Positions 4,973 through 11,131 of a stretch of DNA of 12,999 bases are shown piece by piece. Positions within the stretch are counted from its first letter, which is position 1. The number at the start of each line of letters is the position of its first letter. A model generated the notes under the pieces. It was not told the origin of the DNA. It saw only the letters and a program-made list of their open reading frames with translations, and made no database searches. Source of the DNA: Pseudomonadota bacterium (GTDB lineage Bacteria > Pseudomonadota > Gammaproteobacteria > Acidithiobacillales > Acidithiobacillaceae); the NCBI GenBank assembly GCA_021840785.1, contig JAKBXD010000043.1:1-12999 (forward strand). The letters are read 5' to 3'. Both the position numbers and the translations under genes were made by a program.

Positions 4973-6304
4973 CTATACAAGGGGGGGCGATTGCGTCGCA
5001 CCCCTGCACCACCGGCGGATGCTAGCTTCAGAAACCCCCAACTCCGCTGCGATCTGCCGGTAACTTTTCCCTTGTGCGCGCAGGGCCTGGGCCTGGGCGC
5101 GTTTCTGCTTGTTGCCGGCCCGCACCCCCTTTTTGGTGTAGTTGTCGCCATAACGGCCCTCCGCGGCCCGGTTGCGTTGTCTGTTGTCGTGGGGCTTACG
5201 GCGTTCCCTTACCAGCTCATCGGGGACGATAGCCCGAAGCCGCGGGAGTAAAGCCTCTGGGATGATGGGAGACAACCAGTCGTACAGAGTCTGGCGTTTG
5301 AAGCGATAGCGCGGATCCACCTCCTGGCCGTTCCAGGTGAGCTTCTTCCCTGCTGCGGCATCGATGGCACGCTCCAGGTTAGGCTTGGTGGCAGCGAGGA
5401 TTTCCTGGGGATCCAGGCCGGTATGTAGACGGCCCAGGCTGGCAATCTCGGCAGCAATGCCCTGGGGATGGGTGAACCAGGACAGCGCCGCTCCGCAGAG
5501 AAAGAGCCACTTGTCCCGGTGGCCCTCAGGAATATCGTGCCGGTGGTGTTCGCTGATACGGATAAGATCCTGGAATACCAGCAACCAGCGAGCATAGATG
5601 CTGCCTTTGATGGCCCGGTCGGGGCCTTTACGCCGGGCGCGCAGGTCACGGACCTCCGCAGGCCTGCGGCCCTTACCGTCCCGACCTAGTACCTCGAAAG
5701 CGAGTTGCCGAAGACTCCAACGGTGACTATCGAAGATATGGCCGACGATCTCGACGGCGTTCTTGCTGTTGCGGGTCCCCGCCAGACGCAGGAGCCGGGT
5801 GCAGTCCTTGGCGGCGGGATCGGCGCCAAGGTCGGCGAGCGCCGCAATCAGGGCGTCTTGAACGCGCTGCCAGATCGGCAAGGCCTTGGCGGGAAGGCTC
5901 TCCAACAGCCAGTAGAGGTGAAGGCCTCGGCCGGATAGAAGAACGAAGGACGGACAGGGAAGCTGGCGCTCGGATAAACGATCGAGGACACCCTCGATGT
6001 CCGTGCATTTGTCCAGGTCCACGTAGCAGGCCCGCAGAGACCGCAGCAGCCGCACGAGACGCCAGCCGTCGAACTCGTTGGGAGTGATGTAGGCATCGTC
6101 TTGCCCTTCCTGCGCCCGGAGCATCTCGGGAATACGGGGATCGTTGGGCTTGAGCTTGATCCAGCGTTTGCCCTCCAGGTGGGCCCGATCCCAGAGAATG
6201 ACCGCTCCCCGCTGTTCGCGGTGCAGCAGGTCGTAGTGCTCGTTGGGACCCCAGAGATCGAGGCCGTACTGCCCGAAGACGTGACGGGCTCTACTGGCGC
6301 ACAC
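4973..6304 (-). CDS. Replication protein, primase-polymerase-like with C-terminal HTH
   Basis: The 443-residue protein starts at GTG 6304 with GAGGTGG at ideal distance. Residues ~85-185 carry the three hallmarks of archaeo-eukaryotic primase-type catalytic domains: YVDLD (94-98, metal-binding Asp96 and Asp98), SGRGLHLYW (124-132, nucleotide-binding His129), and the third acidic motif beginning at Asp167, followed by TRLLRLAGTRNSK. This domain makes primers and can extend DNA in plasmid and phage replication. Residues ~230-340 are helical. A strongly basic linker (~355-405) leads to a helix-turn-helix (YRQIAAELGVSEASIRRW, ~415-432) that could recognise the origin. I infer it is the replication initiator or primase, because it lies beside partition genes. 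A helicase domain is absent. Confidence 0.72.
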   Translation of the reverse strand: MCASRARHVFGQYGLDLWGPNEHYDLLHREQRGAVILWDRAHLEGKRWIKLKPNDPRIPEMLRAQEGQDDAYITPNEFDGWRLVRLLRSLRACYVDLDKCTDIEGVLDRLSERQLPCPSFVLLSGRGLHLYWLLESLPAKALPIWQRVQDALIAALADLGADPAAKDCTRLLRLAGTRNSKNAVEIVGHIFDSHRWSLRQLAFEVLGRDGKGRRPAEVRDLRARRKGPDRAIKGSIYARWLLVFQDLIRISEHHRHDIPEGHRDKWLFLCGAALSWFTHPQGIAAEIASLGRLHTGLDPQEILAATKPNLERAIDAAAGKKLTWNGQEVDPRYRFKRQTLYDWLSPIIPEALLPRLRAIVPDELVRERRKPHDNRQRNRAAEGRYGDNYTKKGVRAGNKQKRAQAQALRAQGKSYRQIAAELGVSEASIRRWCRGATQSPPLV

Positions 6305-6432
6305 GATCCCACCTCACCAAGGCAGCGGCCGGGCAGCAATCTACGAGAGATCGCCGCGCTCGATATGCTAGGCCAGGATACCTGGTGGGTGGGAAGTCAA
6401 AGGAGAGATGGCGCTCAAACACGCACGGGGTA

Positions 6433-6460
6433 TTTATGGTGCCCCAAAATGGGGTATACT
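6433..6460 (+). promoter_or_regulatory. Promoter with CCCCA-AAA-TGGGG operator
   Basis: TTTATG (6433-6438) and TATACT (6455-6460) are separated by 16 bases. The spacer contains the dyad CCCCA-AAA-TGGGG (6442-6454), ideally placed for a repressor. It points away from rep and would yield RNA antisense to the rep leader. Confidence 0.45.
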
Positions 6461-6614
6461 GAGAACGCATGGTTCCCTCACTGGTTGCGTCAGTTGATGG
6501 AGCCACAGGGGAAGGCTAACTGGCGAGGAAGCCAACCCAAGTGGTGCTAGCTGGGAGTGTACTCCCAAAACGCACTGCGAAGAAATGCCACCACCGAGCA
6601 GGGCGGTGGTTGCC

Positions 6615-6644
6615 AAGGCCTCCAGGGGCAACCCTGGAGGCCTT
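6615..6644. repeat. Perfect 13-bp stem with GCAA loop
   Basis: AAGGCCTCCAGGG (6615-6627) pairs perfectly with CCCTGGAGGCCTT (6632-6644) around the loop GCAA, which matches the stable GNRA tetraloop pattern in RNA. No T run follows on either strand, so it is more likely a structural RNA element or protein site than an intrinsic terminator. Confidence 0.75.
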
Positions 6645-6717
6645 CGTGCATCTAGGATCTACCAAACAAAACGGGGATCCAGGTACTGGGGATCAACCAA
6701 CCAAGACTATCCGCTAG

Positions 6718-6966
6718 CTAGCCATGCCTCTTTTCGTACTCGTCGAACGCCAAGCGCAGTAACTCATTCAGCTTGAGATCATGCTTGGCCGCGAACATAC
6801 GGAAGCGCCGTCGCAGGTCAGTCGACACACGAAAATTCAAGGGAACATTGTTGGCCTCAGCTTCTTCGAGCGGCTTTGCGCTTCGAGAGGACACGTTGGC
6901 AACGGGCGCAGCGCGCCCCTTGGTTGCGACTAAGCTAGACAAATCAACTGGTTTCTTTGTTGCCAT
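6718..6966 (-). CDS. Small RHH partition protein (ParB/ParG-like)
   Basis: This 82-residue protein starts directly after the parA stop codon, with no gap. Residues 1-38 are a basic, probably flexible arm (ATKKPVDLSSLVATKGRAAP). Residues ~41-82 (PLNFRVSTDLRRRFRMFAAKHDLKLNELLRLAFDEYE) form a ribbon-helix-helix DNA-binding domain. This layout, a mobile basic tail plus RHH directly downstream of a short ParA, is that of type Ib partition centromere-binding proteins such as ParG. It would bind the centromere and the operon promoter and stimulate ParA ATP hydrolysis. It is not related in sequence to classical ParB. Confidence 0.75.
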   Translation of the reverse strand: MATKKPVDLSSLVATKGRAAPVANVSSRSAKPLEEAEANNVPLNFRVSTDLRRRFRMFAAKHDLKLNELLRLAFDEYEKRHG

Positions 6967-7617
6967 TTATACTGTTCCCTTATTTTTTCCTTTCTTCCTT
7001 TCGTGCAAGCGTTCAAGAACGAAAGATAACAATCTTCTCATCTCTTCGGCGCTGTGGCCTTTGGGATTAGTCTCACCGACGGTACGGCCATCAACCATCG
7101 AGGCAGCATAGTCAACACGATCATGCACGATAGCCGGAGCTACAGCTCCATGCGCCGAAAGCGCGGCCACAGCTTGTACGGTGAGTCTTGCGGTCGGCTT
7201 AGCTTGTGTGACCGCAAAGACGAACTGCCGGCCTGTTTCATGGGCAAGATCAACGGTACTTCCTACGGCGCGCAGATCATGCGGGCTGGGGCGAGTCGGG
7301 ATCAGAACCAGATCAGCCAACTTCACCACATCACGAATGGCCGCAGTGATCGCTGGCGGCGTATCAATAACCGCCAGCTTGAAACCGGCAGCGGCAAGAG
7401 CTTCCAACTTCGCCGGAAGCTCGGCCAAACTAGCCGATGCCAAGGCCGGAACTTCTGACTCTCTGGAGTTCCACCAAGCAGATAGACTGCCTTGCGGATC
7501 GGTATCGATCAGAACGGTCGGCCCGGCATATTCCTGTTCAGCAGTAACCGCAAGATGAGCCGCGACGGTTGTCTTGCCTACCCCACCCTTCTGGCTCGCC
7601 ACAACTATAACTTTCAT
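6967..7617 (-). CDS. parA: ParA partition ATPase
   Basis: I prefer ATG 7617, giving 216 residues beginning MKVIVVASQKGGVGKTT. A GTG at 7629 would add four residues, and neither start has a clear Shine-Dalgarno sequence. The deviant Walker A motif KGGVGKTT is near residue 10, VLIDTDPQGS follows near 35-45, and Walker B-like FKLAVIDTPP lies near 80-90. The short length and lack of an N-terminal HTH are typical of type Ib ParA. These ATPases move plasmid copies apart over the nucleoid. The gene is followed immediately by the RHH partner. Base composition is somewhat lower in GC than rep, which hints at a different origin. Confidence 0.9.
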   Translation of the reverse strand: MKVIVVASQKGGVGKTTVAAHLAVTAEQEYAGPTVLIDTDPQGSLSAWWNSRESEVPALASASLAELPAKLEALAAAGFKLAVIDTPPAITAAIRDVVKLADLVLIPTRPSPHDLRAVGSTVDLAHETGRQFVFAVTQAKPTARLTVQAVAALSAHGAVAPAIVHDRVDYAASMVDGRTVGETNPKGHSAEEMRRLLSFVLERLHERKKGKNKGTV

Positions 7618-7652
7618 TATGCTTTGCACGCAATCAATCTAACACACTTTTG

Positions 7653-7681
7653 AATATAAACTATAAGACGATAGCTTACAA
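7653..7681 (-). promoter_or_regulatory. Promoter of the parA operon
   Basis: On the minus strand, TTGTAA (complement of 7676-7681) and TATATT (complement of 7653-7658) are separated by exactly 17 bases, about 40 bases before the parA start. The stretch just beyond it (7681-7701) contains two GCAAAAA units and A/T tracts, which could be part of a partition site. The promoter is a good consensus match; the partition site is speculation. Confidence 0.6.
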
Positions 7682-7711
7682 GCAAAAAAGCACGCAAAAA
7701 CGCTAGGAAGA

Positions 7712-7939
7712 TTATTGCTTTTTGTCTTTAACTGCATCCAGGCGATCCAGGATCGCTAGTGCCTGCCCAACATCACCCGATGCAGCTGTGGCCTTGAAGT
7801 GGTTTTCGGCATCCCAAGTGGCCAAGGCACGGGTCGAAAGCTCTTCAACGAGCTTGTTGACACTGAGCCCACGGCTCCGAGCCAATACTTTAAGACGCTG
7901 CGCCGTATCGTCCGGCAGACGGATGGTCAGAGTAGTCAC
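7712..7939 (-). CDS. CopG-like RHH antitoxin, downstream of its toxin
   Basis: I place the start at GTG 7939, giving 75 residues beginning (M)TTLTIRLPDDTAQRLKVLA. GGAGG lies 7 bases upstream of this GTG, and the GTGA overlap with the toxin stop is typical. The ATG at 7945 is too close to the GGAGG and the one at 7957 lacks a ribosome binding site. The N-terminal strand and helices (TLTIRLPDD, AQRLKVLARSRGLSVNKLVEELSTRAL) are a CopG/Arc ribbon-helix-helix. The rest (ATWDAENHFKATAASGDVGQALAILDRLD) would contact the toxin. The order toxin then antitoxin is the reverse of most PIN/RHH pairs. Confidence 0.8.
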   Translation of the reverse strand: MTTLTIRLPDDTAQRLKVLARSRGLSVNKLVEELSTRALATWDAENHFKATAASGDVGQALAILDRLDAVKDKKQ

Positions 7940-8361
7940 GGCCATACCTCCAAACATTCTGCAGGAGTGACTATCCGGAATTGCCCGAATTTCAGCTCCC
8001 CACGTACCAGATCCCTGACATTGTGGGTCACGATCCCAACGGCCCCGGCAGCCAGAGCCAGTTCGATCAGGTGATTGTCCGCCTCATCTGGCAGGTTCGG
8101 ACGCCACCCGTAGAAGATCTGCACCCACGATCCCACGGCAGCCAGAGCCGCAAGCACCTGCTTACGCTCCTCTGGACTGGTCTCCCGTCCCCAGATATCG
8201 CGGCCAAGCACGTCCTGGTACTCCTGCCAAAGGGCATTGCCAAACTGCGGCCGATACCGCCCGACAAGACAGCGTCGCAGGACCTGACGCGAAGCTCCGC
8301 CTTCGGATCGAAGACCAGAGACAAAGACGTTTGTATCCAGGACGAGCGGTATCGGCTGCAT
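7936..8361 (-). CDS. PIN-domain toxin (VapC-like), first in its operon
   Basis: This 141-residue PIN protein has Asp9 in LVLDTN, Glu47 in WQEYQD, Asp95 in DEADNHLIELA and the late motif VTHNVRDL (Asp117), consistent with an RNase active site. It ends RIVTPAECLEVW, like the first PIN toxin in this window, but the two are otherwise quite different, so this is not a recent duplication. No Shine-Dalgarno sequence precedes ATG 8361. A possible promoter, TTGGCG-18-TATGCT, ends only 6 bases before the ATG, so a leaderless mRNA is conceivable. The WGR-domain gene lies 22 bases upstream and may be co-transcribed. Confidence 0.83.
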   Translation of the reverse strand: MQPIPLVLDTNVFVSGLRSEGGASRQVLRRCLVGRYRPQFGNALWQEYQDVLGRDIWGRETSPEERKQVLAALAAVGSWVQIFYGWRPNLPDEADNHLIELALAAGAVGIVTHNVRDLVRGELKFGQFRIVTPAECLEVWP

Positions 8362-8383
8362 TATGACAGCATATACGATGTCA

Positions 8384-8683
8384 CTAGCTCACGCCAATCC
8401 CGCCGCCCAGCTTTCCGGATGCCGGCACATACCCCCTTTTCTGCCGCACCCGCTCCACGCTCTCCAGGATGGGTAGGGCTGCGCCAGGATCCCCGAGGAC
8501 ACGGACCAACACTCGGCTGGGGCGACGACCGATACGTCCCCAGCTGGTCTTGAGCTCCCACTCTCCCCAGAGGTTCTGTTCCAGGGCCAGGCGGTAGAAA
8601 CGGAATATCCCCTCCTCCGGCAGCACCTTCTCCCACTCCCGTACCCACCAGCGCTCCAGCTCGTAACGGGGTAGGGATGCCAC
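8384..8683 (-). CDS. WGR-domain protein
   Basis: I use GTG 8683 (99 residues) because GGGGAG lies 8 bases upstream; GTG 8692 overlaps that site. The protein is essentially one WGR domain: FRFYRLALEQNLWGEWELKT, then SWGRIGRRPSRVLVRVLG with the namesake Trp-Gly-Arg, then a helix ALPILESVERVRQKRGYVP. WGR domains occur in PARP enzymes and, as small stand-alone proteins, in many bacteria; they bind nucleic acids in the studied eukaryotic cases. The gene lies 37 bases after the recombinase and 22 before the PIN toxin, all on one strand. Its role here is unknown. Confidence 0.78.
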   Translation of the reverse strand: MASLPRYELERWWVREWEKVLPEEGIFRFYRLALEQNLWGEWELKTSWGRIGRRPSRVLVRVLGDPGAALPILESVERVRQKRGYVPASGKLGGGIGVS

Positions 8684-8720
8684 GGGATTCACTCCCCAGG
8701 ACTCAGGGGTAAGGCAACCA

Positions 8721-9287
8721 TCAGGAGTCTGCTGCCTTTGCGGCCTGCAAGGCCGCGTAGAGGGAGGTCTTGCTCACCTTGATCCTGGCCGCGGCTTCCC
8801 GGACGTTCAGCCCGTTGGCGAGGTACTCCCGCGCCCTTTGCAGCTTCTCGGGCGTCATCACGGGCTTGCGCCCCCCTTTCCGCCCCCGCGCAGCAGCGGC
8901 CATCAGGCCCGCCCTGGTGCGCTCCCGGATCAGATCCCGTTCGAACTGACCCAGTGCCCCAAAGACGTGGAAGATGAGTCGACCCCCAGGGGTGGTGGTA
9001 TCGATGAGTTCGGTGAGGGACCGGAAACCGACACCCTGGGCTTCCAGTGTGGCGATGGTCTCGACCAGGTGCGGTAACGAACGTCCAAGCCGATCCAAAC
9101 GCCAGACGACCAGCACATCGCCATCGCGCAAATAGGCCAGTGCCGCAGCGAGACCTGGGCGATCGGATTTGGCGCCAGACGCCGTATCCTCAAAAATCCG
9201 CGTGCAGCCTGCCTTCTTCAGGGCATCGGTCTGCAAGGCGGTATCCTGGTCCGCGGTCGATACCCGCGCGTAGCCGATCAGCGCCAC
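8721..9287 (-). CDS. Serine recombinase (resolvase/invertase family)
   Basis: This 188-residue protein begins at GTG 9287, with GGAG 6 bases upstream. It has the catalytic GYARVSTADQ (Arg8, nucleophile Ser10), the active-site arginines in VVWRLDRLGRS, the dimer helix region GQFERDLIRERTRAGL, and a C-terminal Hin-type helix-turn-helix (NVREAAARIKVSKTSLYAAL). Length and order match small resolvases/invertases of the TnpR/Hin type. It would resolve multimers or cointegrates, or invert a segment. The DNA just upstream has the dyads expected for a resolution site. No matching large transposase is in the window, so it is probably a plasmid multimer-resolution enzyme or a remnant of a Tn3-like element. 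Confidence 0.9.
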   Translation of the reverse strand: MALIGYARVSTADQDTALQTDALKKAGCTRIFEDTASGAKSDRPGLAAALAYLRDGDVLVVWRLDRLGRSLPHLVETIATLEAQGVGFRSLTELIDTTTPGGRLIFHVFGALGQFERDLIRERTRAGLMAAAARGRKGGRKPVMTPEKLQRAREYLANGLNVREAAARIKVSKTSLYAALQAAKAADS

Positions 9288-9297
9288 GGCAACTCCG

Positions 9298-9396
9298 GTT
9301 GTCCGTCATGTCGTCCGACTATCTTATCTTCCGGGTACTCAAGTTGCAACCGGTTTTCGGACAGTTGTCCGAGTTGACCGACAAACGGCCGTGATC
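9298..9396. promoter_or_regulatory. Candidate resolution (res) site of the serine recombinase
   Basis: The DNA immediately upstream of the recombinase contains TCGGACA-GT-TGTCCGA (9356-9371), the palindrome AACCGGTT (9348-9355), another TTGTCCG at 9299-9305 followed by TCGTCCGA (9310-9317), and GACCGACA at 9376-9383. Several TGTC/GACA half-sites in ~100 bases next to the recombinase gene are the arrangement of a multi-subsite res. Confidence 0.5.
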
Positions 9397-9461
9397 AGGA
9401 CATGGCAAGCTATTGACCAGACCCGTAAATACGCGACAGTATTTATGGTATACTGAGGGCT

Positions 9462-9683
9462 ATGGAACGGATAGATGCGCGAGTAGAGGACTTGGCCAAG
9501 GTGTCTGGTGCCCATCCCTCGACGATTCGCGGTTGGTTGGCGCGAGCCAAAAGAGACGGAACCAAAAGCCTTGGAAAGCGGCCGCGGGGGCGTCCGGTTG
9601 GCGCTTGCCGTAAGTTGACTCTGGCGGCAGAGGCCTGGATTCGGGACCAGATCGTGCAGAAGGATCCGTGGCAATTGCGCTGG
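9462..9683 (+). pseudogene. IS630-family transposase, N-terminal fragment
   Basis: From ATG 9462 the frame encodes a helix-turn-helix (VEDLAKVSGAHPSTIRGWL), a basic GKRPRGRPVG linker, KLTLAAEAWIRDQIVQ and KDPWQLRW. This matches the start of IS630/Tc1-type transposases, where one would next expect a PFALWTR-type motif and the DDE catalytic domain. Instead the homology stops at about 9683 and the frame runs into an antisense fragment of an IS5-family transposase. Only about the first quarter remains, so the gene is dead. TATACT (9449-9454) lies 7 bases before the ATG. The break probably reflects insertion or recombination between elements; TGCGCTGG near the junction is present in both IS sequences. 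Confidence 0.75.
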
Positions 9684-10030
9684 TTCCCGCCCAGATCGTC
9701 CACGAGTTGGACGGCGGCCTCGACTTCCGCCGTACCGTCGGCGGTGGCGACCTGCTCTGCGGCAATGAGTCCGTGTCGATTGTCCATGAGCACATGCCCA
9801 AGATAGGCCAAGCGGGAAGCTTCGCCAGGCGCCTTTTTGTAGAGCCGGGTATCGGGGTCGGTCACCGAGGCGTGCGTCTCGTTACTGCGCGACTGGCCGC
9901 GGGCCTGTTCCAACACGGAGCGGAAGAATTCTTGCGTCGTCCCGTGATCTAGCAATCGATCCCGATTCTTGCTGAAGACCGTGGGCACCCAGACCTCGTC
10001 GTCCGTTCCCAAACCCACGGAACAGCGGAT
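9684..10030 (-). pseudogene. Degenerate IS5-family transposase fragment (copy 2)
   Basis: This stretch is nearly identical to the middle of the transposase at 11124-12125: in one ~185-base section I count five mismatches by eye. Both ends are missing. It also has an internal 126-base deletion exactly between two copies of TGGCCGCGG (11596-11604 and 11722-11730 in the full copy, single copy at 9894-9902 here), removing 42 residues in frame including the first catalytic Asp. A further 8-base deletion near 10018 shifts the frame. The fragment cannot encode an active enzyme. Beyond about 10030 similarity ends. Confidence 0.85.
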
Positions 10031-10192
10031 TCGTGGTCTCCTCCAGGAATTCGTCATGGTACTCCCGCAAGGGGCGGCGAAATTTCCCCAGCGTTTATTG
10101 GCGCGTTTGTTGGCGGCTATTACGGTGACCCTCAAATGGCGTCATATCGGTGGCCGCTGACACGGGGACTGGTTCCAAGACATAAAGCTACC
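10031..10192. other. Unassigned junction sequence before speB
   Basis: No gene is evident. The stretch joins the IS5 fragment to the 3' side of speB and is probably leftover mobile DNA. GGTGGCCGCTGACACGGGGA near 10149-10168 reminds me of IS21-type ends, but only weakly. No intrinsic terminator for speB is visible. Confidence 0.35.
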
Positions 10193-11131
10193 TCACCGGC
10201 CGTTGATCGTCGCGATCAGACATAACTGCTCAGCAGCAATGTGAGCTCCAGCGTTGGCGGTAATTTCACCGTGGTCGTAGGCAGGAGCTACCTCGACGAC
10301 GTCTGCACCGATGATGTTGATCCCTTTCAGTCCACGTAGTATCGAGAGTATTCGCTGCGTGGATATGCCGCCAATCACCGGTGTGCCCGTGCCCGGCGCG
10401 TAAGAAGGATCTAAGCAATCGATGTCAAAGGTCAAGTAGACGGGGCCGGCACCAAGTACTTCGCGAATCCGTGCGACCACATCTTCATCCGATGTTGCAT
10501 GGATGTCCGGTGCCGTAATTTGGCAAATCCCCAGAGTGTCGTCATTCCAAGTGCGTATTCCCACCTGTACCGAATGCGTCACATCAATCAAACCGGATTT
10601 AACTGCCTTATAAAACATGGTTCCATGGCTGATGCTCGCCATGCTAGGGTCTTGCCAGGTATCTGTATGCGCATCAAAATGTAATAGACGCAGAGGTTTT
10701 CCAACCTGTTTAAAATGTGCCATAAGCAGTGGGTAACTGATATAATGGTCTCCTCCCAGACTCAGCAGCTTCGAGCCGCGCGTCAGAATGGCACTAACAT
10801 TATCGACAATCTGCGAAAATATCTTCTCTGGATAACGTGCATCAAGCTGCAGGTCACCAGCATCCATCACCTGCAGGGCCTCCGTTGGGTTGAATCCCCA
10901 CGGGAACATCTTCCGGCGCGCAAGCTGTGCACTGGCCATGCGGATGGCAGAAGGGCCGAAGCGGGCACCTGGTCGATAGGTCGTACCCAAATCAAAGGGA
11001 ATTCCCAATATCAAAACGTCTGGGGCGCCTTCTTGCTCAGCAAACACGGGACAGCGCATGAACGTCGCAAGGGTATTGTAGGTATTGATTTCAGGAGGCC
11101 ACCATTTACTGGATTGTGGTACATCACTCAT
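10193..11131 (-). CDS. speB: Agmatinase (agmatine ureohydrolase)
   Basis: The start is ATG 11131 (312 residues; E. coli SpeB has 306) with GGAGAG 4 bases upstream. The ureohydrolase fold is complete: TYRPGARFGPSAIR (51-64), GGDHY with His129, DAHTDTW with Asp153, His155 and Asp157, TFDIDCLDPSYAPGTGTP with Asp236 and Asp238, and VVEVAPAYD near 278-286. These residues bind the two manganese ions. The enzyme would convert agmatine to putrescine and urea in the cytoplasm. Related guanidino-acid hydrolases (guanidinobutyrase and others) share the motifs, so the exact substrate is not certain; the nearby PuuR-like regulator supports a polyamine role. Its start overlaps the end of the truncated transposase frame, and no native promoter space remains upstream. 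Confidence 0.88.
   Translation of the reverse strand: MSDVPQSSKWWPPEINTYNTLATFMRCPVFAEQEGAPDVLILGIPFDLGTTYRPGARFGPSAIRMASAQLARRKMFPWGFNPTEALQVMDAGDLQLDARYPEKIFSQIVDNVSAILTRGSKLLSLGGDHYISYPLLMAHFKQVGKPLRLLHFDAHTDTWQDPSMASISHGTMFYKAVKSGLIDVTHSVQVGIRTWNDDTLGICQITAPDIHATSDEDVVARIREVLGAGPVYLTFDIDCLDPSYAPGTGTPVIGGISTQRILSILRGLKGINIIGADVVEVAPAYDHGEITANAGAHIAAEQLCLIATINGR

Larger units (their letters stand above)
6305..6717. ncRNA. Structured non-coding region upstream of rep (candidate control RNA)
   Basis: This 413-base gap between rep and the partition genes has no convincing gene. On the plus strand, TATACT (6455-6460) with TTTATG 16 bases upstream makes a plausible promoter. The DNA after it is rich in inverted repeats: GGGAGT-GT-ACTCCC (6553-6566), an ACCACCG/CGGTGGT pair (~6588-6608) and a perfect 13-bp stem at 6615-6644 capped by GCAA. 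A plus-strand RNA would be antisense to the rep leader, as in antisense-controlled plasmids. A tiny frame at 6469-6519 (17 codons including stop) follows the promoter. The 13-bp stem lacks a T run. The RNA itself is inference. Confidence 0.4.

Noticed and set aside
4838..5251. A 137-residue plus-strand frame
   Set aside because: It overlaps the 3' end of rep on the opposite strand and has no ribosome binding site or recognisable domain.
6615..6644. Intrinsic terminator
   Set aside because: The stem is perfect and strong, but no T run follows on either strand, so I annotate it only as a structural inverted repeat.
7054..7558. Plus-strand open frames across parA
   Set aside because: They are opposite the clearly recognisable ParA ATPase and have no protein-like features.
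10149..10168. IS21-family terminal repeat
   Set aside because: The resemblance is from memory and short; no istA or istB coding sequence is present nearby.
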